From: Bacteroidales bacterium
GTDB lineage: Bacteria; Bacteroidota; Bacteroidia; Bacteroidales; UBA1556
Length of the DNA: 64,000 nucleotides
NCBI GenBank assembly: GCA_023146135.1
Contig: JAGLCR010000003.1
Location: forward strand, 62,001-126,000
Direction of reading: 5' to 3'
Shown: in pieces, positions 1-8,401 of the stretch
How positions within the stretch are numbered: position 1 is the first letter of the stretch
How the letters are laid out: the number at the start of each line of letters is the position of its first letter
Program-made: the position numbers and the translations under genes
Notes under the pieces: model-generated
The model's input: the letters and a program-made list of their open reading frames with translations, nothing else
Told to the model about the DNA's origin: nothing
Databases searched by the model: none

Positions 1-356
1 CTGAAATAAGCATTACCCCAATAGGTGGGATTAGTATAACTCACTTTCCATACACCAGATTCTTTAGTAATGGCAACACGTAAACTGGCTGCAAAGCCTG
101 TCAAACCACCAACTTTTTGTACAGCAGAAGTTAAGTCAGCACTTCCAACAACGATTAACCAACGACTGCCATCTTTTGCTGGCTGATATTCTCCCAATAC
201 CTTAAAACCTTCTGATTTTAGATTGGTTTTTAATGTGGTACGAATTTCTGATAAAGATGCACTACTCTCGTAGCCCAAAATATATGGTTTCAAATTTGCA
301 GCTTCCCCTACTGCACTAAATGCTATAAAAAGCACGATAAATAATAAATTCTTCAT
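1..356 (-). CDS. Secreted hypothetical protein, 3' end cut by window edge
   Basis: Reading the minus strand from the ATG at 354-356 gives an open frame of about 118 codons that runs off the left edge, so the C-terminus is missing and the ORF track does not list it. Residues 1-19 (MKNLLFIVLFIAFSAVGEA) look like a Sec signal peptide. The visible mature part is an alternating strand/helix pattern with the motifs GYESSASLSEIR, WLIVVGSADL and NPTYWGNAYF. I do not recognise the family with confidence; a small periplasmic or outer-membrane-associated domain of DUF302-like size is possible. A TAnnTTTG box lies 49 bp upstream. No neighbour on its 3' side is visible. Confidence 0.75.
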   Translation of the reverse strand, partial: MKNLLFIVLFIAFSAVGEAANLKPYILGYESSASLSEIRTTLKTNLKSEGFKVLGEYQPAKDGSRWLIVVGSADLTSAVQKVGGLTGFAASLRVAITKESGVWKVSYTNPTYWGNAYF

Positions 357-404
357 TCTAATTGCCTTTAAATTAATAATATTACTACTGTTATATTTGT
401 AACA

Positions 405-412
405 CAAAAGTA
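405..412 (-). promoter_or_regulatory. Candidate -7 box TACTTTTG
   Basis: Perfect match to the Bacteroidota -7 consensus TAnnTTTG on the minus strand, 49 bp upstream of the partial secreted gene. No clear -33 element. Confidence 0.45.
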
Positions 413-527
413 TTGTTTTTTTTATAACAACACCTAAAATCAGCAATTTATATTAATTATAGATAAATATGTTAAATACGTAATTATGAGAAATATATAA
501 AACTACTTTTGAACTGAAATTTTGGAG

Positions 528-1445
528 TTAAAAAATCGACAATTCTGTTTCGGTAGTAAAACGTTCCAAAAACTTCATTCCTTTCCATGAATTACCCTTT
601 GGGTTAAGCTTTGGACTCCAAACAACAATACTGTAATGGTTTGGATGAATAGCTACAATTCCACCACCTACACCACTTTTACCTGGCAAACCAACTTTAA
701 ATGAGAACTCCCCTGCTTCATCATAAAAACCACAAAGTTGCATAATGGCATTAATTCTTTTGGATTTACTAACACTTACAATACGTTTTTTAGTATTTGG
801 CGACACCCCATCATTAGCAAGATATAAAAATGTATGTGACAACTCTTTACATGTCATTTCAATGGAACATAGATTAAAATAAAAATCCAAAACATCATCG
901 ATCTTATTCTCAATATTACCAAAGGATTTCATCAAATTAATAACAGCAGCATTACGAAAGCCCATTGATTTTTCAGAGGCTACGACTATAGGATTAAAGT
1001 CAATGTGATTAAATCCCGATATCTCTCGTACAAATTCTAGAAGTTCTTCTTTTGGATTTTCTAAACGCGAGATTAGCACATCGCAAATAACCAAAGCTCC
1101 AGCATTTATTAAAGGATTTCGGGGAATGCCTTTATTATGCTCCAATAAAACCAATGAATTGAATGGTGTGCCAGAGGGCTCTACTCCTACCCGTTTCCAA
1201 AGCTTTTCATTTTCCAGTTTATAGGCCATCGTTAGCGACAATACTTTTGCAATGGATTGAATGGAGAACTTCTCATTGGAATCACCACAAGAAAAATCCT
1301 CACCATTAATTTTAGTAAGGTGCACACCAAATTTATCAGGATCCACATTTCCTAATTCAGGAATATAGCTTGCTACCTTGCCAGGATTATTATGCTCAGC
1401 AAGACTTTTATTAATTCTTGTAAATACTTCTTTATACTTAAACAT
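528..1445 (-). CDS. glsA: Glutaminase A
   Basis: Hydrolyses L-glutamine to glutamate and ammonia in the cytoplasm. It has the usual length (305 aa) for the serine-dependent beta-lactamase-like glutaminase family. The SxxK catalytic motif is seen as SIQSIAKV at residues 61-68 (Ser64, Lys67). Other family blocks are GKVASYIPEL near the N-terminus, PRNPLINAGALV near 110, and SGVGGGIVAI near 255, which carries the C-terminal glycine-rich loop. The start at 1445 gives a normal N-terminus. The gene lies 50 bp downstream of the UbiD-type gene on the same strand and may be cotranscribed with it, although the functions are not obviously linked. Confidence 0.95.
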   Translation of the reverse strand: MFKYKEVFTRINKSLAEHNNPGKVASYIPELGNVDPDKFGVHLTKINGEDFSCGDSNEKFSIQSIAKVLSLTMAYKLENEKLWKRVGVEPSGTPFNSLVLLEHNKGIPRNPLINAGALVICDVLISRLENPKEELLEFVREISGFNHIDFNPIVVASEKSMGFRNAAVINLMKSFGNIENKIDDVLDFYFNLCSIEMTCKELSHTFLYLANDGVSPNTKKRIVSVSKSKRINAIMQLCGFYDEAGEFSFKVGLPGKSGVGGGIVAIHPNHYSIVVWSPKLNPKGNSWKGMKFLERFTTETELSIF

Positions 1446-1495
1446 CGTATTATAATATTAACCGTAATACCAAATCAACAATTCAAAATATTCAT

Positions 1496-3367
1496 CTATT
1501 CTGCCACAGCACCACCAGGATACAACTGTTTACGATATTTCACTGAAGGAGATTCCAAAAACTCTCCAATACCGTATTCGGCCCATCTTTTATCTACCAA
1601 ATCTGTGGTTTCTTGATTCATCGTAACAATATTTGGCCAGTCACGTTGAAAATTATCATCAGCCAATGTTTTACGCAAAGCATCCATTACTAATGTAGGA
1701 TAGGGCTTTCCTTCAACATCATATTGATAAAAACAATCGCGGGAAGGGTCCACATTATTAGCCACACGCCAAACCACATCAGCATAATCAGCAGCCACAG
1801 ACACTTCTTCAATAAATATTAAAAATTTAATATCTTTAATCAATCCTTGCTCAATAATCTGCTTGCTAATGTTCCGAGCTACATTTTTTTCCTTTTTCAA
1901 TCGAATTAATAAAAAAGAATAACCCGCCTGTATCAAATCATCATGCAGCTCTGTAACTTGGGGTATAGCCAATATTTTTTCTTTTTCAACAAGCGGTTTG
2001 CCATTCCACTTTTCAGGTTTTCGTGTAGCATCCCAACCCATTTTTCCTCCTTCGGCAAAACGCTCACTGGCATGATCAAGCACGTCCATTGGGCCTCGAT
2101 TAAAAAGCACATCCTTAATAGGATCAGTATAATCAGTGATTTCTTGAAACACTTGTTTATAATCTGTCAGTCTCACTTCTTCATCGAATATAAAAAGAAG
2201 CTTATTAAACATCATTTGACCTGCTCCCCATAGTGCACTCATAACTTTAGCAGCTTGTCCAGGAAAGCTTTTTCTTATACTTGCAAGCACTATATTATGG
2301 AATACTCCTTCAGGTGGCATATGCATGTCAGCCATTTCAGGAACCATAGTCAACTTAATGGGCGCTAAAAACATACGCTCCGTTGCCAATCCTATGAATG
2401 CATCTTCTTGAGGTGGTGTTCCCACAATAGTTGCTGGATAAACCGCCTGTTTTCGATGGGTGATTTTCGTTATATGAAAATCAGGATATAAGTCGGCCAA
2501 GGAATAATAACCAGTATGATCACCAAAAGGTCCTTCAGTGCGTAAACCTTCTTGTGGATCAACATAACCCTCCAATACAAAATCTACATCTTCAGGCACA
2601 TATATATCATTACTTAAACATTTAACCAATCGAACTTGTTTCTTTCGAAGAAAACCCGCCAACATATACTCATCCACATTCTCAGGCAATGGTGCTGTTG
2701 CCGCATAGGTGTATGCTGGATCACCTCCCAATGTAACCGTAACGGGCATTCGCTTTCCTGCTTTTTTATACTCATTATAATGTCCAGCACCACCTTTATG
2801 CATATGCCAATGCATTCCTGTTGTTTGCTTATCATATACTTGCATACGATACATACCCATATTATGCAAGCCTTCTTTTTCATTCAGAGTATGCACCACT
2901 GGAAATGTAATAAAAGGTCCTCCATCATGAGGCCATGTGGTAAGTACAGGGAGTTTACTTAAATCAACAATTGGCATTTCCACTTCCTGACAAGCTCCTT
3001 TTGATGATAGTCTTTTAGGCGCAAAACCAGCTATTTTCTTTAATTCAGGAAGTACTTTAAGCTTATCCATAAAGCTTTCTTTTGGCGAACTCAGCATCTC
3101 AAACATATCTTTTATCTGCTGACCCAAATCTTCCACATCATCTACATTTAAGGCCAACTCGATTCGTCGCTTACTTCCCATAGCATTCATGAGGATAGGA
3201 AAGTTGGTTCCTGTATTTTCAAACAAAAGAGCCTTTCCTCCTGCTTTAATTACTCGATCCGTTATTTCCGACACCTCTAATATAGGGTCTATCATTGTTG
3301 CTATACGTACCAATTCACCCTCTTTTTCAAGGCGTTGAATAAAGTCAATGCTATTTTTAAATGCCAT
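1496..3367 (-). CDS. UbiD-family decarboxylase
   Basis: Prenylated-FMN-dependent (de)carboxylase of the UbiD family, 623 aa. The family signature EGPFGDHTGYY is at residues 278-288 and the NMGMYRMQ...HWHMHKGG block, which forms part of the prFMN/metal site, at about 169-192. In Bacteroidota this long form is usually annotated as the menaquinone-biosynthesis decarboxylase. That assignment is plausible, but the sequence alone does not exclude another aromatic or alpha,beta-unsaturated acid substrate. No ubiX-like flavin prenyltransferase or other men/mqn gene is in the window, so the cofactor enzyme must be encoded elsewhere. Glutaminase follows on the same strand. Confidence 0.9.
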   Translation of the reverse strand: MAFKNSIDFIQRLEKEGELVRIATMIDPILEVSEITDRVIKAGGKALLFENTGTNFPILMNAMGSKRRIELALNVDDVEDLGQQIKDMFEMLSSPKESFMDKLKVLPELKKIAGFAPKRLSSKGACQEVEMPIVDLSKLPVLTTWPHDGGPFITFPVVHTLNEKEGLHNMGMYRMQVYDKQTTGMHWHMHKGGAGHYNEYKKAGKRMPVTVTLGGDPAYTYAATAPLPENVDEYMLAGFLRKKQVRLVKCLSNDIYVPEDVDFVLEGYVDPQEGLRTEGPFGDHTGYYSLADLYPDFHITKITHRKQAVYPATIVGTPPQEDAFIGLATERMFLAPIKLTMVPEMADMHMPPEGVFHNIVLASIRKSFPGQAAKVMSALWGAGQMMFNKLLFIFDEEVRLTDYKQVFQEITDYTDPIKDVLFNRGPMDVLDHASERFAEGGKMGWDATRKPEKWNGKPLVEKEKILAIPQVTELHDDLIQAGYSFLLIRLKKEKNVARNISKQIIEQGLIKDIKFLIFIEEVSVAADYADVVWRVANNVDPSRDCFYQYDVEGKPYPTLVMDALRKTLADDNFQRDWPNIVTMNQETTDLVDKRWAEYGIGEFLESPSVKYRKQLYPGGAVAE

Positions 3368-3709
3368 AATTGTTTACAATTTATTCCTTGGCTAAAATAC
3401 ATTTTTAATCTACACTAAGCAATTTGCTAGCATTCTATCTATTTCTAGATTATATCTTATTTTGATTCCCTATAATTAATCTAGTTGTTTTTTCTCTTCT
3501 ATTTTTTCAGCTAAAAAAGTAAAAAAAAGCTTGCGATAAAGAGAATTGACTAAAATAAGAAATAGCCATTTTATCAATTTCTATATTCAATATAAATTAT
3601 AAAGAATACTAAAGTCATTAGATATTTTTTCTAAATTTGGCAATCGCTAAAGTGAACAAAAACACTTTAGTATAAGAATTTGATTATCAATATATAAAGT
3701 AAATAAATT
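3368..3709. other. Intergenic region, divergent promoters
   Basis: 342 bp of very AT-rich DNA between the divergent UbiD-type gene and flavodoxin. It holds a TAnnTTTG box for flavodoxin (listed separately). I see no ORF, strong hairpin or repeat. Confidence 0.6.
3632..3639 (+). promoter_or_regulatory. Candidate -7 box TAAATTTG for flavodoxin
   Basis: Perfect TAnnTTTG match, 70 bp upstream of the flavodoxin ATG. No convincing -33 TTTG at the expected distance. Confidence 0.5.
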
Positions 3710-4240
3710 ATGAAAAAAATTGGATTATTTTACTGGCCTAAAGGAGGTAATGTAGAAAAAGCAGCCACTGCCATCAAAGCGCGTTTTAATGACGCAGATA
3801 TAGATATGATTGATTTAGGTCAACTATCCACCGAAAAAGTTGCCCTTTATGATAATTTGATATTCGGTTGCTCCACTGTAGGTGCCGACCATTGGGAAGA
3901 TGCTACCGCAGACAACAAATGGTATGTGATGTTTCACGATTTGGAAGAAAAAAACATTGATTTTGGAAAGAAGAAAACCGCACTATTTGGTTTAGGCGAT
4001 CAAATAAACTATCCTCATCACTTTGTTGACGGCTTAGAGCGTATACACAGTTTTATTGCCAAACATAATGTAGAATTTGTTGGAGAATGGAAAGATGATG
4101 ATAGCTATGATTTTAAAGACTCAGCCGCACTTCATGGAGATTACTTCCGTGGGTTACCTTTAGATTTAGATCATCAAGAAGACCTTTTAGATACCCGTGT
4201 TGATGCCTGGACTAAAGCAATTAACAAAGAATTTAAATAG
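3710..4240 (+). CDS. Long-chain flavodoxin with altered phosphate loop
   Basis: Small soluble FMN electron carrier, 176 aa, the length of long-chain flavodoxins (FldA). The fold signature is clear: N-terminal beta strand MKKIGLFYW, phosphate-binding loop, LIFGCSTVGADHWED around 53-67, and GLGDQINYPHHFVDG near 98-112 for the isoalloxazine side. Oddly, the phosphate loop reads YWPKGGNVEKAA rather than the textbook T-x-T-G-x-T. From memory this WPKGGNVE form recurs in Bacteroidota flavodoxins, so it is probably a lineage variant and not a lost FMN site. Monocistronic: own promoter box upstream and a strong terminator 25 bp after the stop codon. Confidence 0.88.
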   Translation: MKKIGLFYWPKGGNVEKAATAIKARFNDADIDMIDLGQLSTEKVALYDNLIFGCSTVGADHWEDATADNKWYVMFHDLEEKNIDFGKKKTALFGLGDQINYPHHFVDGLERIHSFIAKHNVEFVGEWKDDDSYDFKDSAALHGDYFRGLPLDLDHQEDLLDTRVDAWTKAINKEFK

Positions 4241-4265
4241 GAATATCTCGAAAATAATATTATTA

Positions 4266-4293
4266 AAAGCTCCCTTTTTGGGGGCTTTTTTTC
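4266..4293 (+). terminator. Rho-independent terminator after flavodoxin
   Basis: Stem AAAGCTCCC / GGGGGCTTT (one wobble pair) followed by a run of T. Confidence 0.85.
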
Positions 4294-4341
4294 GTACAAA
4301 CAGCAATAATTAATCAACAAAATTCCTATTCCTATTATTCG

Positions 4342-4349
4342 TATTTTTG
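4342..4349 (+). promoter_or_regulatory. Candidate -7 box TATTTTTG for der
   Basis: Perfect TAnnTTTG match 23 bp before the der ATG, so the leader would be short. Confidence 0.5.
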
Positions 4350-4372
4350 CAAACTATTTAAAATAGAACATT

Positions 4373-5680
4373 ATGAGTAATATAGTAGCAATTGTAGGAC
4401 GTCCAAATGTAGGTAAATCTACTCTTTTCAATCGTTTAATTAAAAATCGTCAAGCTATTGTTGAGGAAACAAGCGGCGTTACACGAGATCGACATTATGG
4501 CAAGTCTGATTGGAATGGCAAGGAATTCTCAGTAATAGATACAGGAGGCTATGTAGTAGGTTCTGAAGATATCTTCGAAGGAGAAATACGTAAACAAGTG
4601 GATCTAGCCATTGACGAAGCCGATTTTATCATATTTATGGTGGAAGTAAAAACGGGTTTATCACCTCTTGATGAGGAGGTTGCTGATATTTTACGGAAAC
4701 AAAAAAAACCTATTTTTTTAGTTGCTAATAAAGTTGATAACGCTCAGCGAACACACGATATTCATGAGTTTCATGGCTTAGGTCTTGGAGAAGTGTATGG
4801 CATTTCAGCAATGAATGGTGGCGGCACCGGTGAATTACTCGACGAATTAGTATTAAAGTTCAAAGATGACGAGGATGATTTTACAGATAATGATCTTCCA
4901 AAAATTGCTGTAGTGGGTCGACCAAACGTTGGGAAATCTTCCTTAGTAAATGCATTACTGGGCCAAGAACGTAATATAGTAACTCCATTGGCTGGAACTA
5001 CACGCGACTCTCTATACACTAGATTTCAAGGCTTTGGATTTGATTTTGAATTGGTAGATACTGCTGGAATTCGTAAAAAAGCTAAGGTACATGAAAATAT
5101 TGAGTACTACTCTACCCTACGTTCCATACGCTCCATTGAGAAAAGTGATGTTATCATGCTTATGCTTGATGCTGAAAATGGGTTCGAATCTCAGGATATG
5201 AGCATCTTTCAAATAGCACAAAGAAATCATAAGGGAATTGTTATTCTGGTAAACAAATGGGACTTGATTGAAAAGGACCATACTACTACCAAGAAATACG
5301 AGGAACATATTCGTAACCGTATTGCACCTTTCAGCGATGTGCCTATTATGTTTATTTCTGTTTTGAATAAGCAACGTCTTATCAAAGCATTACAACTGGC
5401 AATTGATGTGCATGAACGTCGTACAACAAAAATCACTACTTCCAAGCTTAATAAAATTATGCTTGAAGAAATTGAAAACTACCCGCCACCAGCTTGGAAA
5501 GGCAAATACATTCAAATAAAATATGTAACTCAATTGCCGATTCATTATCCCGCTTTTGTGTTTTTCTGTAATCTACCACAGTACATACGTGATACTTATA
5601 AACGATTTATAGAAAACAAACTAAGAGAGCATATAGACCTAACTGGAGTTCCGATTGAGGTTTTCTTCCGTAAAAAATAA
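4373..5680 (+). CDS. der: Ribosome biogenesis GTPase Der (EngA)
   Basis: Essential double GTPase that acts in 50S subunit maturation. The 435 aa length is normal. Two Era-type G domains are seen: first G1 GRPNVGKST at residues 9-17 with DTGG at about 57, and second G1 GRPNVGKSS at about 182-190 with DTAG about 47 residues further and NKWD for guanine recognition near 293. The C-terminal KH-like domain follows from about residue 350 ([20 protein letters not shown]). It heads a run of three plus-strand genes: the S4-domain gene starts 8 bp after its stop. The mix of two ribosome-linked genes suggests a translation or ribosome-maintenance unit. Confidence 0.97.
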   Translation: MSNIVAIVGRPNVGKSTLFNRLIKNRQAIVEETSGVTRDRHYGKSDWNGKEFSVIDTGGYVVGSEDIFEGEIRKQVDLAIDEADFIIFMVEVKTGLSPLDEEVADILRKQKKPIFLVANKVDNAQRTHDIHEFHGLGLGEVYGISAMNGGGTGELLDELVLKFKDDEDDFTDNDLPKIAVVGRPNVGKSSLVNALLGQERNIVTPLAGTTRDSLYTRFQGFGFDFELVDTAGIRKKAKVHENIEYYSTLRSIRSIEKSDVIMLMLDAENGFESQDMSIFQIAQRNHKGIVILVNKWDLIEKDHTTTKKYEEHIRNRIAPFSDVPIMFISVLNKQRLIKALQLAIDVHERRTTKITTSKLNKIMLEEIENYPPPAWKGKYIQIKYVTQLPIHYPAFVFFCNLPQYIRDTYKRFIENKLREHIDLTGVPIEVFFRKK

Positions 5681-5688
5681 GACTGCAA

Positions 5689-6060
5689 ATGGGCGTTAGA
5701 GTTGATAAATGGATTTGGGCTGTACGAATATTCAAATCGCGATCACAGGCTACCGAAGCTTGTAAAAGCGGAAAAGTGAGTATTGACGGCATGGCTCTGA
5801 AACCCTCTCGTATTATTGATATTGGTAACATTATTGATGTTAGAAAAGAGCAAATTAATCTGTCACTGGAGGTTGTCGACCTACTCGAAAAGCGTGTAGG
5901 TGCGAAATTGGTAGAAAATTTCATGAAGAACTTAACTCCAGACGAGGAGTATAACAAAATAGACCTCCTAAAGCATAAGAGTTTCGAATTTCGTAATAAA
6001 GGAATGGGACGTCCCACAAAAAAAGAACGCAGAGAGATTAATATATTCAAAGATAAATAA
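5689..6060 (+). CDS. S4-domain RNA-binding protein (HslR/RqcP-like)
   Basis: 123 aa. The S4 RNA-binding fold occupies residues 1-60, starting with the typical VRVDKWIWAVRIFKSRSQATEAC and continuing with SGKVSIDG and GNIIDV. A basic C-terminal tail (RNKGMGRPTKKERREI) is also typical of the HslR (Hsp15)/RqcP family, which binds 50S subunits carrying stalled peptidyl-tRNA. It lies 8 bp after der, and its stop codon overlaps the next start (TAATG). Cytoplasmic. Family assignment is confident; which member it is functionally is an inference. Confidence 0.9.
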   Translation: MGVRVDKWIWAVRIFKSRSQATEACKSGKVSIDGMALKPSRIIDIGNIIDVRKEQINLSLEVVDLLEKRVGAKLVENFMKNLTPDEEYNKIDLLKHKSFEFRNKGMGRPTKKERREINIFKDK

Positions 6061-7109
6061 TGAAGAAAGTATTTTATTTAACCCTGATTTTTAGCATCAG
6101 TTTTACCAATATTTTTGCTCAAGAAACAGACATAAACTGCCGTAAAAACCTATTAGTAGTAAGTTATAATGTGGAGAATTTATTTGATACTATTGACGAT
6201 CCACACAAAGTAGACAACGAGTTTTTACCGACAAGTAAAAAGAAATGGACTACTTCTCGTTATAATGAAAAGCTCAGCCACTTAACTAAGGTTATATCAT
6301 CTGTTGATTCAACTAAACTACCTGGATTATTATCATTAGTTGAAGTGGAAAATCAATTGGTATTGGAGGACTTGATTAAAGAAAAAAGTTTACAAAAAGC
6401 ACGATATGAAATCATACATCACGAGAGTCCTGACCGACGAGGAATTGATGTGGCACTTTTATATAATTCAAAACTATTTAAGCTAATTAATAAACAGTTT
6501 TATAAAGTTGAATTGTCAAACGATAACTATTTCAAAACTCGCGAAATACTATATGCAAAGCTTGTATTCAAGAAAACCAAAGACACTCTTCATATATTTG
6601 TAAATCACTGGCCATCGCGTCGAGGAGGGCAAGAAAAGTCAGAACATAAGCGTATGCGAGCCGCTGAGGTATTAAAAGGTATTACCGATTCTTTATTCAT
6701 GGCTGATGGCAATCCAAGGATTTTAATAATGGGTGATTTCAATGATGAACCTACTGATAAAAGCATCATTGAGACACTCAATGTAAAAGCTATAAATAAC
6801 GTGTCAAACAGTAACTTATACAATTTATCCTTAAACAAACATCTTCAAAAAATTGGCTCCTACTACTATTGGAAAACTAAGGAGTGGAATATGATTGATC
6901 AGATAATTGTGAGTGGACAGGTACTAAATTCTAAAAAAGGATTACAAGTTAAAAGTACTGACATTGAAATTCTTCGACATGATTTCTTTTTATATACCAA
7001 TAAGAACGGTGTTAAATCACCAGCAAAAACCTATGGAGGAAAAAAATACTATGGAGGATATAGCGATCACCTTCCTATTTACTTTTATCTATACTATAAA
7101 TGCAAATAA
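6060..7109 (+). CDS. Secreted endonuclease/exonuclease/phosphatase-family protein
   Basis: 349 aa with an N-terminal signal peptide (residues 1-20, ending NIFAQ). The EEP (DNase I-like) fold is shown by VVSYNVENLFDT near 32, SLVEVENQ near 95 (metal-binding Glu), VNHWPSRRGG near 181, MGDFNDEPTD near 222 and the terminal SDHLPIYF with the catalytic His. Members cleave phosphodiesters in nucleic acids or inositol phosphates/lipids; the substrate here is not readable. The start codon overlaps the stop of the S4-domain gene (TAATG), so it is probably translationally coupled although its product is exported. It ends in a bidirectional terminator. Confidence 0.9.
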   Translation: MKKVFYLTLIFSISFTNIFAQETDINCRKNLLVVSYNVENLFDTIDDPHKVDNEFLPTSKKKWTTSRYNEKLSHLTKVISSVDSTKLPGLLSLVEVENQLVLEDLIKEKSLQKARYEIIHHESPDRRGIDVALLYNSKLFKLINKQFYKVELSNDNYFKTREILYAKLVFKKTKDTLHIFVNHWPSRRGGQEKSEHKRMRAAEVLKGITDSLFMADGNPRILIMGDFNDEPTDKSIIETLNVKAINNVSNSNLYNLSLNKHLQKIGSYYYWKTKEWNMIDQIIVSGQVLNSKKGLQVKSTDIEILRHDFFLYTNKNGVKSPAKTYGGKKYYGGYSDHLPIYFYLYYKCK

Positions 7110-7131
7110 TACAATTCGCAGCAAAACAAAA

Positions 7132-7169
7132 AAAAAGGCTTCAAATCAATGATTTGAAGCCTTTTTTTT
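7132..7169. terminator. Bidirectional terminator
   Basis: Perfect stem AGGCTTCAAATC / GATTTGAAGCCT with A-run on the left and T-run on the right, between the convergent EEP gene and the MORN-type lipoprotein gene. Confidence 0.92.
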
Positions 7170-7185
7170 ATAAAATATATTCTTC

Positions 7186-7632
7186 CTAGTATTCAATCTC
7201 TTTTAACTTAATCCCTTTATCATCAAAGAACACCCATAAACCTTGCCGCTTTCCATCCTTAAATAAGCCCTCATAACGTTTCTGCCCATTTGGAAACCAC
7301 ACAGTCCATAAGCCATTCTCAATACCATCAATATAATTACCTGTTGACAACTTTCGGCCTTGGTCATCCCATGCATTCCATTCTCCATTTCTAACGCCTC
7401 CTGAGATATTACCTTGCATCTGAAGTTGCGAATTTTTATAGAAATGAGAAACAAGAATCACACTATCATTGCCTTCTGGATACTCCCACACCACACGTTC
7501 TGTAATGCTATCATCATAATAAAATATTACTTCTCTATACAAAGCATCTTCGTCTTGCTTTTGCTTATTGACACCGCAAGAAACTGCTAAAAGTAGTAGT
7601 AAAAGAATAGAATATAAAGAAAGGTTTTTCAT
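7186..7632 (-). CDS. MORN-repeat (YwqK-like) lipoprotein
   Basis: 148 aa. The N-terminus has a hydrophobic stretch ending in the lipobox LAVSC (Cys19), so the protein should be acylated and sit in the envelope. From about residue 75 there are consecutive MORN-type repeats of about 23 residues (GVRNGEWNAWDDQGR, GIENGLWTVWFPNGQK, GKRQGLWVFFDDKG), the pattern annotated as toxin-antitoxin YwqK-family antitoxin. That name is historical; there is no toxin partner here and the repeats are best read as a structural beta domain. It follows the OmpH-like gene by 7 bp and is probably cotranscribed with it. Confidence 0.82.
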   Translation of the reverse strand: MKNLSLYSILLLLLLAVSCGVNKQKQDEDALYREVIFYYDDSITERVVWEYPEGNDSVILVSHFYKNSQLQMQGNISGGVRNGEWNAWDDQGRKLSTGNYIDGIENGLWTVWFPNGQKRYEGLFKDGKRQGLWVFFDDKGIKLKEIEY

Positions 7633-7639
7633 CTATTTC

Positions 7640-8308
7640 TTATTGATGCTTTGTTTCAAACTCGTACTTCGCATTCAAACGACTAATTACCTCATCGGTA
7701 ACATCCAAGGAGGGATCGCCCGAAAGAACACCATTAAGAGTTTGTTTTTGCATAATAAAGGTATAACCCTTCTCAACTCTATATATCTCGATAAATTCTG
7801 CGACAGTAGTATTTATCTGCGTATTTAACAGTTGCTTTTCAGTCATTAGCTTATCTGTCAGATTCTGTTCTAATGTTGCCAAATCTTGCTGTTGCTTTGT
7901 CAAACTGGCTTCAGTATCCTGCTGCTGTTTTAATGTCAACAAACCAGCTTTACCTTGTCGCATATACTCTTCATATTCTTTTTGTAGTTTTTTAGACTTC
8001 GACTCTAAACGATAACGCATTGACTGCTCCATCTTTACCATACGATCGTTACCATCAGTAAAAAACTTATAACGTGTAACAAGACTATCAGTGTCAATAA
8101 AAACAATTTTTAACTCACCATTAAATGTAGAAACTTTCTTACTATTCTCTGTTTTATCTACTGAAACTTCAGGGGTAGAAACCTCTGTATTCATTGAATC
8201 GTTTGCCTCTACTGTTCCACTATTATTAGGTTGATTACAACTTACCATTGCTACAGATAGCATAAATGTAGCAATCATCATTTTAAGGTTTTTACCTTTA
8301 TTTATCAT
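7640..8308 (-). CDS. OmpH/Skp-family periplasmic chaperone-like protein
   Basis: 222 aa. A signal sequence ends in MVSCNQ, a lipobox, followed by a Ser/Thr/Asn-rich linker. The OmpH/Skp core begins with LKIVFIDTDSLVTRYKFF at about residue 67 and continues as a long Lys/Glu/Gln-rich coiled coil (SKKLQKEYEEYM..., LTKQQQDLATLEQNL), ending with the GYTFIMQK strand. Skp-like proteins hold unfolded outer-membrane proteins in the periplasm; a lipid-anchored version is common in Bacteroidota. The start is ambiguous between Met1 and the Met-Met pair at residues 10-11. A TAnnTTTG box lies 43 bp upstream. Confidence 0.87.
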   Translation of the reverse strand: MINKGKNLKMMIATFMLSVAMVSCNQPNNSGTVEANDSMNTEVSTPEVSVDKTENSKKVSTFNGELKIVFIDTDSLVTRYKFFTDGNDRMVKMEQSMRYRLESKSKKLQKEYEEYMRQGKAGLLTLKQQQDTEASLTKQQQDLATLEQNLTDKLMTEKQLLNTQINTTVAEFIEIYRVEKGYTFIMQKQTLNGVLSGDPSLDVTDEVISRLNAKYEFETKHQ

Positions 8309-8350
8309 AACTTTAATACTTATATTATTTGAATTCTATTTTTTACTTGG

Positions 8351-8358
8351 CAAAGATA
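8351..8358 (-). promoter_or_regulatory. Candidate -7 box TATCTTTG for ompH-like gene
   Basis: Perfect TAnnTTTG match on the minus strand 43 bp upstream of the OmpH-like start, directly beside the recQ terminator. Confidence 0.5.
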
Positions 8359-8359
8359 A

Positions 8360-8400
8360 AAAAAGAAGGAAGGTAATTGCCTTTACCTTCCTTTTTTATT
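8360..8400 (-). terminator. Terminator of recQ
   Basis: Hairpin with arms GGAAGGTAA and TTACCTTCC (loop ttgcct), T-rich on both sides, immediately after the recQ stop codon. Confidence 0.82.
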
Positions 8401-8401
8401 T

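Noticed and set aside
5607-6050. 147-aa minus-strand ORF
   Set aside because: Lies antisense to the der 3' end and the S4-domain gene, both strongly supported; shadow frame.
7186-7632. YwqK-like gene as an antitoxin of a toxin-antitoxin pair
   Set aside because: The protein is a lipoprotein with MORN-type repeats and the neighbour is OmpH-like; no toxin candidate is present.
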